A stretch of 64,000 nucleotides of DNA from Saccharicrinis carchari (GTDB taxonomy: Bacteria > Bacteroidota > Bacteroidia > Bacteroidales > Marinilabiliaceae), in contig NZ_FXTB01000005.1 of the NCBI RefSeq assembly GCF_900182605.1, forward strand, positions 186,001-250,000, given 5' to 3'. Shown here piece after piece: positions 17,019 to 25,348 of this stretch (within the stretch, counting starts at the first letter, position 1; the number at the start of each line of letters is the position of its first letter). The notes under the pieces were generated by a model. It saw nothing but the letters and a program-made list of their open reading frames with translations. It searched no databases and was not told the origin of the DNA. The translations under genes were made by a program, and so were the position numbers.

Positions 17019-18497
17019 TTATTCATCTTCCGGGGGTATATTTGACACCGTTTGTTCTTTACCATTTTTATAGAACGTTACTGTTTGTTCCTTGCCCATT
17101 AGGGTTGACCATGGAATGCCCATCCATAAGTTTTTTAAATCAAAGCGTATGGCGGAAAATCCATATTTAAAATCATCTGATGAAAAACCATAGGCTAAAG
17201 CTGGGAGTGGACTCATTTGTGTGTCGCGCACAGCGCTGACCGATTCAATTTTTCCGTGTTTTAGAAAATGCAAAATTGCTTTATTTCCACGGCTAAAGGT
17301 ATTTAGCACCTCTGCTTTCTGCCTGATTGTATCTTCCTCCACATAAAACTTTGTACGGCTATCTGTTTCAATAATTTTATCCATTGTTGCCTCGTTAAAA
17401 AGCATATTGTCGATACCAACCAGTGTGTCGCCCGCTTGTATATTTTCATAGGCTTGTCGATATTGTAGGGCATGAATTGTAAAAGGCACCGATTTATTTA
17501 GTTGCATCCCCAGCGAGTTGATGCGCTTGTAAAAAAGATTGAGGTATGCAGCAGGCACATCTTTAACCCTTTTCCCGGAAAATTTTACGAAATCAATGTC
17601 ATCGGGGAATGTAAACCAGATAATGGAAGCCGGGTAATCAATAGTTATGGATGCAAAACGGCGTATGAACACGGTGCCAATAAGATTATAGTTTACGCCG
17701 TTATTGTATGCAACAATTGTATGGGCAATCTTTTTATCTCCCAGGCTAAAGTTGGCTAAAACACAGACAACAGAATCTTTTAGCGGATTTGATTTTGTCG
17801 AGAATAGTCCGATGCTCCCATCTATCCATATTTGGTTATCGTCTTTAACCTTATCCTCTAAGTGAGCACTCGGAGTACCAATATTAATTTCGCCCGAATA
17901 GCCGGAATCGAAAAGGAATGTATCCTTTTTCCCTGCCAAAGTTTCTGCGAAGTAAATGCAATTGTATTGTAAATCAAAAGGGATGCATTCCCCTTCAGGC
18001 TCAAACGCTCCTGAACTTTTTGCCAGCATAATCTTTTTCCGAACGTTATCAATCTTTACACAGAAGTTGCGTAATAGGTCACCCCCAATAATGCCATCAG
18101 CATTAAAATTCAGTGAATCGAGCATAGCACAGGTCAAATTTTTTATGATTACACCTCCCCATTCAATGTGCTTTACTTTTGTCGTAGGCAACTTTCGTGT
18201 AATTCCTTTGGAGTCGGCAGCTGTTGTAGTCGTATTTGCCCCCAACAGGCTGTTGTTGGTTGGGACAATGCTCATGGATGCTCCTGTGTCAATAATCAGA
18301 CTGAGGGTATCTTCTAAAATAACAGCCTTGGTAATCATGTTTCCACTAATACAATAGTGGAAAGGAATTTCAACAACTTGTTGCTCTTTGGGAAATTCAA
18401 TGGATAATTCCTGCTCGCTACAACTAAGCAAGCAAAATGTTGAAATTGCTGTAAGGAGAAGAAAGGCTAAGTTTTTTTTGCGTTTTGTGTTTTTCAT
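17019..18497 (-). CDS. retropepsin-like aspartyl protease lipoprotein, divergent paralogue
   Basis: 492 residues; signal peptide with lipobox LLSC (Cys26). Two domains with active-site motifs IIDTGAS (70-72) and LFDSGYSG (197-199), each followed by an ADGIIGGDLL- or NLIGTVFI-type segment. A PDZ-like region (QAGDTLVGIDNMLF) and a beta-rich tail follow. It has the same architecture as the neighbouring copy but is clearly divergent. It shares the minus-strand direction of the cluster and lies about 50 bp upstream of copy 1, so they are probably cotranscribed. Confidence 0.85.
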   Translation of the reverse strand: MKNTKRKKNLAFLLLTAISTFCLLSCSEQELSIEFPKEQQVVEIPFHYCISGNMITKAVILEDTLSLIIDTGASMSIVPTNNSLLGANTTTTAADSKGITRKLPTTKVKHIEWGGVIIKNLTCAMLDSLNFNADGIIGGDLLRNFCVKIDNVRKKIMLAKSSGAFEPEGECIPFDLQYNCIYFAETLAGKKDTFLFDSGYSGEINIGTPSAHLEDKVKDDNQIWIDGSIGLFSTKSNPLKDSVVCVLANFSLGDKKIAHTIVAYNNGVNYNLIGTVFIRRFASITIDYPASIIWFTFPDDIDFVKFSGKRVKDVPAAYLNLFYKRINSLGMQLNKSVPFTIHALQYRQAYENIQAGDTLVGIDNMLFNEATMDKIIETDSRTKFYVEEDTIRQKAEVLNTFSRGNKAILHFLKHGKIESVSAVRDTQMSPLPALAYGFSSDDFKYGFSAIRFDLKNLWMGIPWSTLMGKEQTVTFYKNGKEQTVSNIPPEDE

Positions 18498-18580
18498 GTT
18501 TTAAACGTATAAGTATGCAGCCGGGCCGCCCCGGCAGAATGTCCCTTGATAGTTCGTTTCGTTTAATAAAACGTATTATG

Positions 18581-18699
18581 CATTGCCACTATCGCTGCAA
18601 ATGCCAAGATATGGGGATGTTGCTTGTATGGCCCGCCAGGCAGGACCATGGCAAAATAGCAAATGATTTTTTACCCGTCTGCATCCATCTATATTTTTT
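18581..18699. repeat. cluster intergenic repeat, copy B
   Basis: Shares CATTGCCACT, GCAAATGCCAAG, GTATGGCCCGCCAGGC, CCATGGCAAAA, TTTTTTACCCGTCTGCATCCATCT with copies A and C, but is the most divergent. It sits between the aspartyl protease gene and the CPBP gene at 18699. Confidence 0.75.
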
Positions 18700-19451
18700 T
18701 AATTTAAAAAACCCTTTACCCTATGCCAGCCAGTTTTAAAAAACAGGAAACTTAGCATTGTCATTGAAACACCGGCAATTATGTAATATGTTGGCGATTG
18801 CAAAAGAGCACTGTTAGCATTGAAGAAATCTTTCCATAAAGTGTTTTCAATCGCAATTATTCCATTGTACAGTACATGGATAAGTATTAACAAGGTGCCA
18901 TTTTTTAGAATATAATATAACCTTACCAAAACCAATGAAAAGATAAATAAACTGACATGCGCATAAAAACTTCCAAAATGAATTAAGGCAAAATAGATAG
19001 ATATGATAATGGCTATAATCCAGAAATTTAGTCTATGTTTAAATTTGTTTATAATCAATATTCGGAAACCCATTTCCTCGAAAATGGGCGTTAACAATAC
19101 AAAGAATATAATTTGATAAGGATTTCTGTTCCAGCCATAAACCGTTGCATTTTCCATATCTATATTATGGATAAATATCATACTTATGTGTAATGCGAAT
19201 ACTATGAGGAGTGCAAGCACTAAATCTTTCCAAGTTGGTATTTTAAAACTTGATTTTAGCCTTAGGTCTTTGTAGAATATCAATAAGAATATGACAAAAG
19301 TAACATAAGACCATAGCTGCGGCCATTTAAGCAACGATAAGTCAATATTCCCAACAATATAGACGAGTATCCCTGATAATACTGGATATATCAAAAGTAT
19401 TAATACCATTAATATGAATGCGTACATTTTTTTCAAAATTTTATCGTTCAT
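18699..19451 (-). CDS. CPBP family intramembrane metalloprotease
   Basis: 250 residues with roughly eight hydrophobic helices. The motif EEMGFR (Glu125, Glu126, Arg130) and IHFG (His158) mark the Abi/CAAX protease active site; HVLYNGI near 214 supplies the third motif. Cellular role in the cluster is unknown; immunity against, or trimming of, a secreted peptide is the usual proposal for such context. It follows the next CPBP gene by about 60 bp. Confidence 0.85.
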   Translation of the reverse strand: MNDKILKKMYAFILMVLILLIYPVLSGILVYIVGNIDLSLLKWPQLWSYVTFVIFLLIFYKDLRLKSSFKIPTWKDLVLALLIVFALHISMIFIHNIDMENATVYGWNRNPYQIIFFVLLTPIFEEMGFRILIINKFKHRLNFWIIAIIISIYFALIHFGSFYAHVSLFIFSLVLVRLYYILKNGTLLILIHVLYNGIIAIENTLWKDFFNANSALLQSPTYYIIAGVSMTMLSFLFFKTGWHRVKGFLN

Positions 19452-19511
19452 GGATTATATTGTTTATGAATCTCTACCCAAGGCTTGTCTTTAAAAGATA
19501 TATAAAAGCTA

Positions 19512-20252
19512 TCAGGGAGAAACCGAGCGATTAGGCCCTTTGATAATCTTGTAAACGAAAAATAAAAAATAAATGCCGGAAACAGCAAGTATTGGATATG
19601 CATAGGCTATGGGTAAATTGAGGATAGAAATAAAAAAATATGTTAGGTTGATTAAAAAATGTGCCGCAATGGAGTAAAGGATGTTATTGGTGTATAGAAA
19701 AATAAATCCTAAAAACAACCCGCTAAAAAAGTGTAAAAGAAGCACTCGCCAAATATCTATGTACATGGCATTGTAATGCCAAAAAGCAAAAAGCAAAGCA
19801 TTGATAAAAAGAGCAAGCATTACATTTATTCCCTTTTTTCTAAGGTAATCGAGCAGCCAGGCTCTAAAAAGTACCTCCTCGCTCCAAGTGGCAATAAACA
19901 AAGCACTTATGATTCTCAATATCCCAAATTCCCTTGCCACAAGGTACTGTGGCTCGCCTTCAGTCCATAGATGACCAATTGCAATGCTGATCAACGAATA
20001 TGCGACACACCAAAAAATAAATGCTATATTAAAACTGTTATCTTTAAAGAGGTTTATATTAATACTGCCTTTTTTGCGGAGGATAACGATGAGGTAAACG
20101 ACAACTACGATTCGTCCAATATGACTTGCAAAGGCTACCTGCTGAGGCATCAGATTAGTTAATGATAGGAGTAAAACTGTAATGGCTGCTTCTAAAATAA
20201 AAGTTACCAATAAAGGGAGTAGTGCAATTGACAGTATTTTAATAATTTTCAT
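19512..20252 (-). CDS. CPBP family intramembrane metalloprotease
   Basis: About 246 residues from MKIIKIL; a start ten codons upstream (20282) would overlap the glycosyltransferase stop and cannot be excluded. The catalytic motif is WSEEVLFRAW, followed by FAFWHYNAM (second motif) and AAHFLINL (third). About seven membrane helices. Together with its neighbour and the one at 14683 it makes three intact CPBP genes in one cluster, which is unusual. Confidence 0.85.
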   Translation of the reverse strand: MKIIKILSIALLPLLVTFILEAAITVLLLSLTNLMPQQVAFASHIGRIVVVVYLIVILRKKGSININLFKDNSFNIAFIFWCVAYSLISIAIGHLWTEGEPQYLVAREFGILRIISALFIATWSEEVLFRAWLLDYLRKKGINVMLALFINALLFAFWHYNAMYIDIWRVLLLHFFSGLFLGFIFLYTNNILYSIAAHFLINLTYFFISILNLPIAYAYPILAVSGIYFLFFVYKIIKGPNRSVSP

Positions 20253-20263
20253 AATATTAGATT

Positions 20264-21043
20264 TTAACTTTTCCATGTCCATGTATCTATATAATCATGC
20301 ATTTCGGCTGTTTTCATACTACACACTTTTATCAGTTCATTTACATTGTTTTTATCCCTTTCGGTATAACCGCAGGCTGAATTGATACCACGGGGATGGT
20401 ACAAATGAAACAAGGGCCCTTTGATTCGTGCAATAGGTTCTTGAAGAATTTCCATACGTTTTAAACGTTCAGCATCTTCCGGCCCCCAACCATAAAAATT
20501 TTCATTCTCCCCTCCCGCTTGTAAGTAACGATCTTTATTTACGATAAAAGCTCCTCCTACAGAAGGTCGGCCCAAAGCTGTGGGCACATCTGTCGTATTT
20601 TCATCTGTTAGGTTTAAAAAGGAGGTCATATTATATCTCACCTGATTACTTTGTTTTGCACCTAAAAACAAAAAACGTCCATCATATGGGTAACAAAGCG
20701 TAATTCCATTATTGATGGCATTGATGCCATCTTTTATTTGTTTAGCATTCAAAATAACATCTGTATCCCATATTCCTACTTTATCGGTTTCGGACATTTT
20801 CAATAATTTATTTAAATAATGCGTTCTATGAAGTATGGGATTATCGTCATGAATAAAGACATACTTTATCCTGTCTTCTCGTTCTTTAAAAAAATATTGC
20901 CGTTTGCTATCCGCTTCCAAAATAATTATAAATGCACTTGTCGTTTCAAGTATTGAGAATAAAACAATATCCAGATTCTCTTTTCGTTCTTTACAATCAA
21001 TTCTGACGGGTATAACAATAGTCAGTTCAGCAGTTACATCCAT
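20264..21043 (-). CDS. GT-A glycosyltransferase, galactosyltransferase-like
   Basis: 259 residues, no membrane segment. The fold markers are LTIVIPVRIDCKERKENLD at the start, the metal-binding DxD in GIWDTDVIL (about residues 89-95) and the C-terminal NFYGWGPEDAERLKR, which matches the acceptor/metal motif of beta-1,4-galactosyltransferase-type families. It should transfer a sugar from a nucleotide donor in the cytoplasm. Its ATG lies inside the end of the LanC-like gene (10-bp overlap), so the two are translationally linked. Peptide glycosylation is a plausible but unproven role. Confidence 0.82.
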   Translation of the reverse strand: MDVTAELTIVIPVRIDCKERKENLDIVLFSILETTSAFIIILEADSKRQYFFKEREDRIKYVFIHDDNPILHRTHYLNKLLKMSETDKVGIWDTDVILNAKQIKDGINAINNGITLCYPYDGRFLFLGAKQSNQVRYNMTSFLNLTDENTTDVPTALGRPSVGGAFIVNKDRYLQAGGENENFYGWGPEDAERLKRMEILQEPIARIKGPLFHLYHPRGINSACGYTERDKNNVNELIKVCSMKTAEMHDYIDTWTWKS

Positions 21044-21735
21044 GGTTTCAAAACTTTTAATGAATTTATCCCTAATAATTCATAGTTATCAGATATCAGG
21101 CAATTGAAATCAATTATTTTCCGTAAGCAGAGGTTTATTAGTTTTTCTACTTTATAATTGAATATGTTTAATTTCTGTAACCTACAAAGCAAGAAATAGG
21201 CATCGTTATAATTATGTCTATCTTTTGTATTTAGGAGTGTAGTCTCCATCCAATCAATCCAATAAATCAAGTATTCTTTAAGTTTCAAGGTAGCCATATC
21301 ATCAGCCTTATCTGGCCTGTGTTTTAGGCGGTAATACAGATAGTAACCAACACCGCAAATGCCTTTTTTTAGGTTGATTGTATCGGTAGGACGTGATTCG
21401 ATGATGTTTTGTGCCACGAGATCTATTTCTGATAACATTTCATCGTTGTCTGCATCCGCAAACCCTTTACTGATAATATACTCGAATCCGCAAGCGATTC
21501 CCAACAACCCATTGTCAAAACAAAACGGCATTTTATAAGAAACTTGTTCGTAAATGGCATCAATCAAATTAAATGCTTCGTTATTATATTTTTCATTTTG
21601 CGTTATTCGTGCAGCATGCAACAAATAAATGGCAATGCCCATTTTCCCATTCCAAAGACCAATATCCGAGCAGCATTTCCCTTTTTCTATTAGGCGGTCG
21701 GTATATTCGTTTAAAAACATGTATTGCTCTTCCAT
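21034..21735 (-). CDS. LanC-like protein without visible zinc ligands
   Basis: 233 residues, shorter than the roughly 400 of LanC cyclases. The repeated helix-glycine motifs of the LanC alpha/alpha toroid are present: IGLWNGKMGIAIYLLH, DNGLLGIACGFEYI and LKKGICGVGYYLYYRL. I see neither the W-C-x-G nor the C-H-G zinc motifs that LanC needs for thioether cyclisation. The gene overlaps the glycosyltransferase downstream and follows the HlyD gene by about 80 bp. It may be a scaffold or chaperone for the modifying enzymes rather than a cyclase. Confidence 0.75.
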   Translation of the reverse strand: MEEQYMFLNEYTDRLIEKGKCCSDIGLWNGKMGIAIYLLHAARITQNEKYNNEAFNLIDAIYEQVSYKMPFCFDNGLLGIACGFEYIISKGFADADNDEMLSEIDLVAQNIIESRPTDTINLKKGICGVGYYLYYRLKHRPDKADDMATLKLKEYLIYWIDWMETTLLNTKDRHNYNDAYFLLCRLQKLNIFNYKVEKLINLCLRKIIDFNCLISDNYELLGINSLKVLKPWM

Positions 21736-21813
21736 TTTTTTGATGGTTAAAAATTAATTTATTTGCCGATATAAAAACGCTCCGCTAAAAAAACAAAGCA
21801 TGCGCAATAATAT

Positions 21814-23118
21814 CTACATTTGTACTTTCTCCTCAAAAACCGCCCTGAGGGGGTTGAAAAAGCGCATCAGCAAACTCAAATCATCGGTTAAAATTTCTGC
21901 ACTGCCCATTAACTGTTGCACCCTGGGCAGCTTTTCGCCGTAAGATGTAACAAGGCCGTCGGCGAGAACCACGTCGGCACTGTACAGCAATTCGTTGGGG
22001 ACTTTTGAGATGCCGGACAAATGGCCAACGAGCATCCCGAACTCCTGATAAGGGTAATTGTGCAATTTAATATTCACGCGTTGCCCTTCCTTAACTTTCC
22101 CTGAATTTTGAATAGGGAATTGCAAACGCACTTTTACTTTCATGGAGTCGTCGGGAACGACGGAGAGAACCATTTCGCCGGTTTTAACGTTTTGGTTGCG
22201 GCTCCAAAAAGTGGTAAAACTCACAATGCCGTCAACGGGGGCCACAATCAAATAATTTTGTTTCCAGGCTTCTATCCGCGACTTTAACAAGTATATGTTT
22301 TGAGTCAATCGTACAACAAATTGTTGTTTGTCGGCTTTGTGTTTCAGTTCCATCTTTGTTAAATCATAACCCAGTTGTTCCAATGCCGCGCTACTATTCA
22401 CAATATCTATATCCATATCTACCAATACCGATCTAAATTGGAGTATGTTCTGATAACTTTGTTCATATTCGCTTTCGGCAATCAGCTCTTGGTCAAATAT
22501 AATGGAGTCGCGCCTGTATCTCTTTTCGGCCAGTTTAAATTGCTGTTCTAACAAAGTCCTTTTTTGTATCAATTGATGCAGATACTCCCGCTGAACGATT
22601 TCTTTTTTACGCAACGATTTATGCTCCTCTTCAAAAAAGCCCGAATTAAGGAAGCGATACAATTCGGTATAATTGATAATCAGTTCGGAATAGTTTTGTT
22701 GAATGTCGCCCAATACGAGCTTATCCTTAAAAAACGACGGATGCCGGACTGTTGAATCAACATTGTTTAAGGTAATGGAGTCGAGCATTGAAATATAATC
22801 AGTCAATACCCTAATATCTTTAAACCTGGCCGTTGATTCCAATAGGATAAGTACCTTATCTTTTACAACGCTTTGACCTTCCTCAACAAATACCTCTTCA
22901 ATTTTACCATTCATCCGGGCCATAAGATTAGCGGGCGGGTTTATGCTTGTAATCTCAGCGGATGCGGGTACTATGTCAGGGTACTTTACAAAACCCGACA
23001 CCACAATAATCAACATTAAAAATAGGAAGAAGAAGCTTACCCCCCATCTCATTATCCGCGACGGGCGATAATTATAAATCTTATCTCTGTATATCTGTCT
23101 TAACTGAACATCTGACAT
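21814..23118 (-). CDS. HlyD family membrane fusion protein of a peptide exporter
   Basis: 434 residues. A short cytoplasmic N-terminus is followed by one membrane helix (about 25-45), the lipoyl-like half AEITSINPPANLMARMNGKIEEVFVEEGQSV, a long coiled-coil hairpin (about 150-280) and the returning barrel VAPVDGIVSFTTFW plus VKVRLQFP. It should bridge the PCAT in the inner membrane to a TolC-type outer-membrane channel, which is not encoded here. The gene lies 20 bp downstream of the PCAT, as in characterised export pairs. Confidence 0.9.
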   Translation of the reverse strand: MSDVQLRQIYRDKIYNYRPSRIMRWGVSFFFLFLMLIIVVSGFVKYPDIVPASAEITSINPPANLMARMNGKIEEVFVEEGQSVVKDKVLILLESTARFKDIRVLTDYISMLDSITLNNVDSTVRHPSFFKDKLVLGDIQQNYSELIINYTELYRFLNSGFFEEEHKSLRKKEIVQREYLHQLIQKRTLLEQQFKLAEKRYRRDSIIFDQELIAESEYEQSYQNILQFRSVLVDMDIDIVNSSAALEQLGYDLTKMELKHKADKQQFVVRLTQNIYLLKSRIEAWKQNYLIVAPVDGIVSFTTFWSRNQNVKTGEMVLSVVPDDSMKVKVRLQFPIQNSGKVKEGQRVNIKLHNYPYQEFGMLVGHLSGISKVPNELLYSADVVLADGLVTSYGEKLPRVQQLMGSAEILTDDLSLLMRFFNPLRAVFEEKVQM

Positions 23119-23138
23119 AACTCACTTTTTTGAATCTA

Positions 23139-25328
23139 TTAATCTAATTCGAGTTGGTTGGCCACCAGGTTATAGTAAATTCCTTTTAGCTTTATCAGTT
23201 CCTCGTGTGTGCCCTGTTCAGCAACCCTTCCTTTATCTAGGACCACAATATTGTGGGCATTTTTTACCGTGCTCAGGCGATGAGCAATTACGATGGCCGT
23301 TTTGCCTTCCAGTATTTTTTCCAGGTTCTTCGATATTTTTCGTTCGTTATTGGCATCGAGGGAGTTGGTTGCCTCGTCCAGGAAAATAAAATCGGGGTCT
23401 TTATAAATGGCCCTGGCAATAAGTATCCGTTGCTTCTGCCCCTGGCTCACGCCGGACCCATTTGTGCCTAATGGCGTATAAAGCTTGAGCGGACGCTCGT
23501 TGACAAACTCCTCGATGTTGGCCAATCGGATGGCGCTGAGCAATTGCTTTTTATCCACATTCGTATCTTCATCTTCCAGGGTAATGTTGTATAAAATAGT
23601 ATCGTTAAAAAGCTTGCCGTCCTGTAAAACGGCACCGCATGTGTTGCGCCACCTGTAAAGTTCAATACTGTCTAACGGCACGCCGCCAATATCAATTTCG
23701 CCTTGTGTGGGATCGTAAAACCGCAATAGTATTTTTATCAGCGTGGTTTTACCGCTTCCGCTCTCTCCAACTATAGCCGTAACCTTGCCTTGGGGTATGT
23801 GTAAATTAATATTATCCAATACCTTGTTTAGGTTGGGGTTATAATGAAAATCCAGTCCCCTTATGTCAATCCCCTTATCTAAGGGAACGGGCATATTAGA
23901 TTTCGATTGCTCCGGCTCCTCGTCCAGGATGACTTCGTTAACGCGTTTGAGGCTGATTTTTGCAAATTGCAACGAATGTACAAAGCCTATCATACTTTTG
24001 ATGGGCGCATTTAACTGGCCCAAAATATATTGGGCCGCCATCATCATCCCCAGGGTCATTGTGCCCTCAATTACGTTGAGCGCAGCAATATAGGTAATGA
24101 ATATACCCTGCGTATGTATAATAAATGTGGCGCCGGTTGCCTCTATCTGGTTTAGGTCCATATTTTTTACCCTTAAGCCATATATTTTGTAGCGGCTAAA
24201 TTCCCATTTCCAACGGCGCCGGTTGGCTATGTTGTTCACCTTTATCTCGTTTATGCTTTCCAATAGCTCCAATAGCTCGTTTTGGTTTGTTGTACGCGAC
24301 TCAAAAAGTTGGTTGTCCAATTTTTTGCGTTGCTTTAAAAACAGGAATATCCATCCGGTATAAACAGCATTGCCAATCATAAACACCATAAACATATTGC
24401 TCTCGTAGTAGAGCATCAGCAAGCTGTAAACAATGAACAGCAGTATGTTGATAAAAATGCCCAAAAAGGTGGACATGATAAACGATTGGATGCGGTCGTG
24501 ATCGGCAATACGCGTCAACAGGTCGCTGACCATTTTTCGTTCGAAAAACGGAATGGGCAAGCGCAATGTTTTACGCAAAAAATCGCTTACCATGCTCATA
24601 TTTACGCGCTCCGAAATGTACAGCATTAAACGGCTTTGAATAAATCCCGATGCCATGGAACTAATGGCAAGGATAAGCCCGGCTGCCAACATGATGTTGA
24701 TAAACTGGATGTTGCCCGATCCAATACCAAAATCAACGATGGCCTGCGAAATAAAGGGCGAAAGCAAACCGATAAAAATGCCGGCCACCATCCCCACGAT
24801 AACTTGTGCCAGGTATTTATGGTGCGGCTTCAGGTATTTCATAAAGTGCCGGAACGATGCTTTGGTCTCTGTATCTTCCTGATCGTAAAACTCCGGGGTG
24901 GGCTCCAGCACCAAAACGGCGCCCACGCCATTGGGCATTTCCCATGCCTCCCTAAATTCTTTGTACTTATAGCTTATCAGTCCCTGTGCAGGGTCCGAAA
25001 CATAAATTTTGTTGCGGGTTATTTTATACACCACCACAAAATGTTTTTGTTTCCAATGTACCACCAGGGGCAAGGGCATTTTTGCAATAAAATCCTCAAA
25101 GCCCACCTTGATAGCCAGGGTGCGGAAGCCCATATCCTCGGCCGCTCGTCCAATATCGAACAGCGAAACACCCTCGCGGGTGATATAACAACGATCGCGC
25201 AGGTATTTTAATGAAAAGGTTTTACGGTAATACCTGGAGATAATCTTCAGGCAAGCCGGCCCGCAATCCATCTGGTCGTGTTGTATGTAGGTGGGGAACT
25301 GAGTTATTTTATGCAATGATTTTCTCAC
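23139..25328 (-). CDS. peptidase-containing ABC transporter (PCAT, C39 family)
   Basis: 729 residues. The N-terminal C39 peptidase has its oxyanion glutamine (Gln16), QMDCGPACL with catalytic Cys22, KHFVVVYK with His96 and SDPAQG with Asp112. Six membrane helices follow (about 165-430), then the ATPase: Walker A GESGSGKTT, signature VSQGQKQR (variant of LSGGQ), Walker B FIFLDEATNSLD and H-loop AHRLST. It should cut a double-glycine leader and export the product. The precursor gene and HlyD partner adjoin it. All catalytic residues are present. Confidence 0.95.
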   Translation of the reverse strand: MRKSLHKITQFPTYIQHDQMDCGPACLKIISRYYRKTFSLKYLRDRCYITREGVSLFDIGRAAEDMGFRTLAIKVGFEDFIAKMPLPLVVHWKQKHFVVVYKITRNKIYVSDPAQGLISYKYKEFREAWEMPNGVGAVLVLEPTPEFYDQEDTETKASFRHFMKYLKPHHKYLAQVIVGMVAGIFIGLLSPFISQAIVDFGIGSGNIQFINIMLAAGLILAISSMASGFIQSRLMLYISERVNMSMVSDFLRKTLRLPIPFFERKMVSDLLTRIADHDRIQSFIMSTFLGIFINILLFIVYSLLMLYYESNMFMVFMIGNAVYTGWIFLFLKQRKKLDNQLFESRTTNQNELLELLESINEIKVNNIANRRRWKWEFSRYKIYGLRVKNMDLNQIEATGATFIIHTQGIFITYIAALNVIEGTMTLGMMMAAQYILGQLNAPIKSMIGFVHSLQFAKISLKRVNEVILDEEPEQSKSNMPVPLDKGIDIRGLDFHYNPNLNKVLDNINLHIPQGKVTAIVGESGSGKTTLIKILLRFYDPTQGEIDIGGVPLDSIELYRWRNTCGAVLQDGKLFNDTILYNITLEDEDTNVDKKQLLSAIRLANIEEFVNERPLKLYTPLGTNGSGVSQGQKQRILIARAIYKDPDFIFLDEATNSLDANNERKISKNLEKILEGKTAIVIAHRLSTVKNAHNIVVLDKGRVAEQGTHEELIKLKGIYYNLVANQLELD

Positions 25329-25348
25329 ATTAGGGGCTTATATTTTTA

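Noticed and set aside
24636-25211. A 190-codon plus-strand frame inside the PCAT gene.
   Set aside because: Entirely antisense to the conserved membrane and peptidase domains, with a His/Cys-rich composition typical of a shadow frame.
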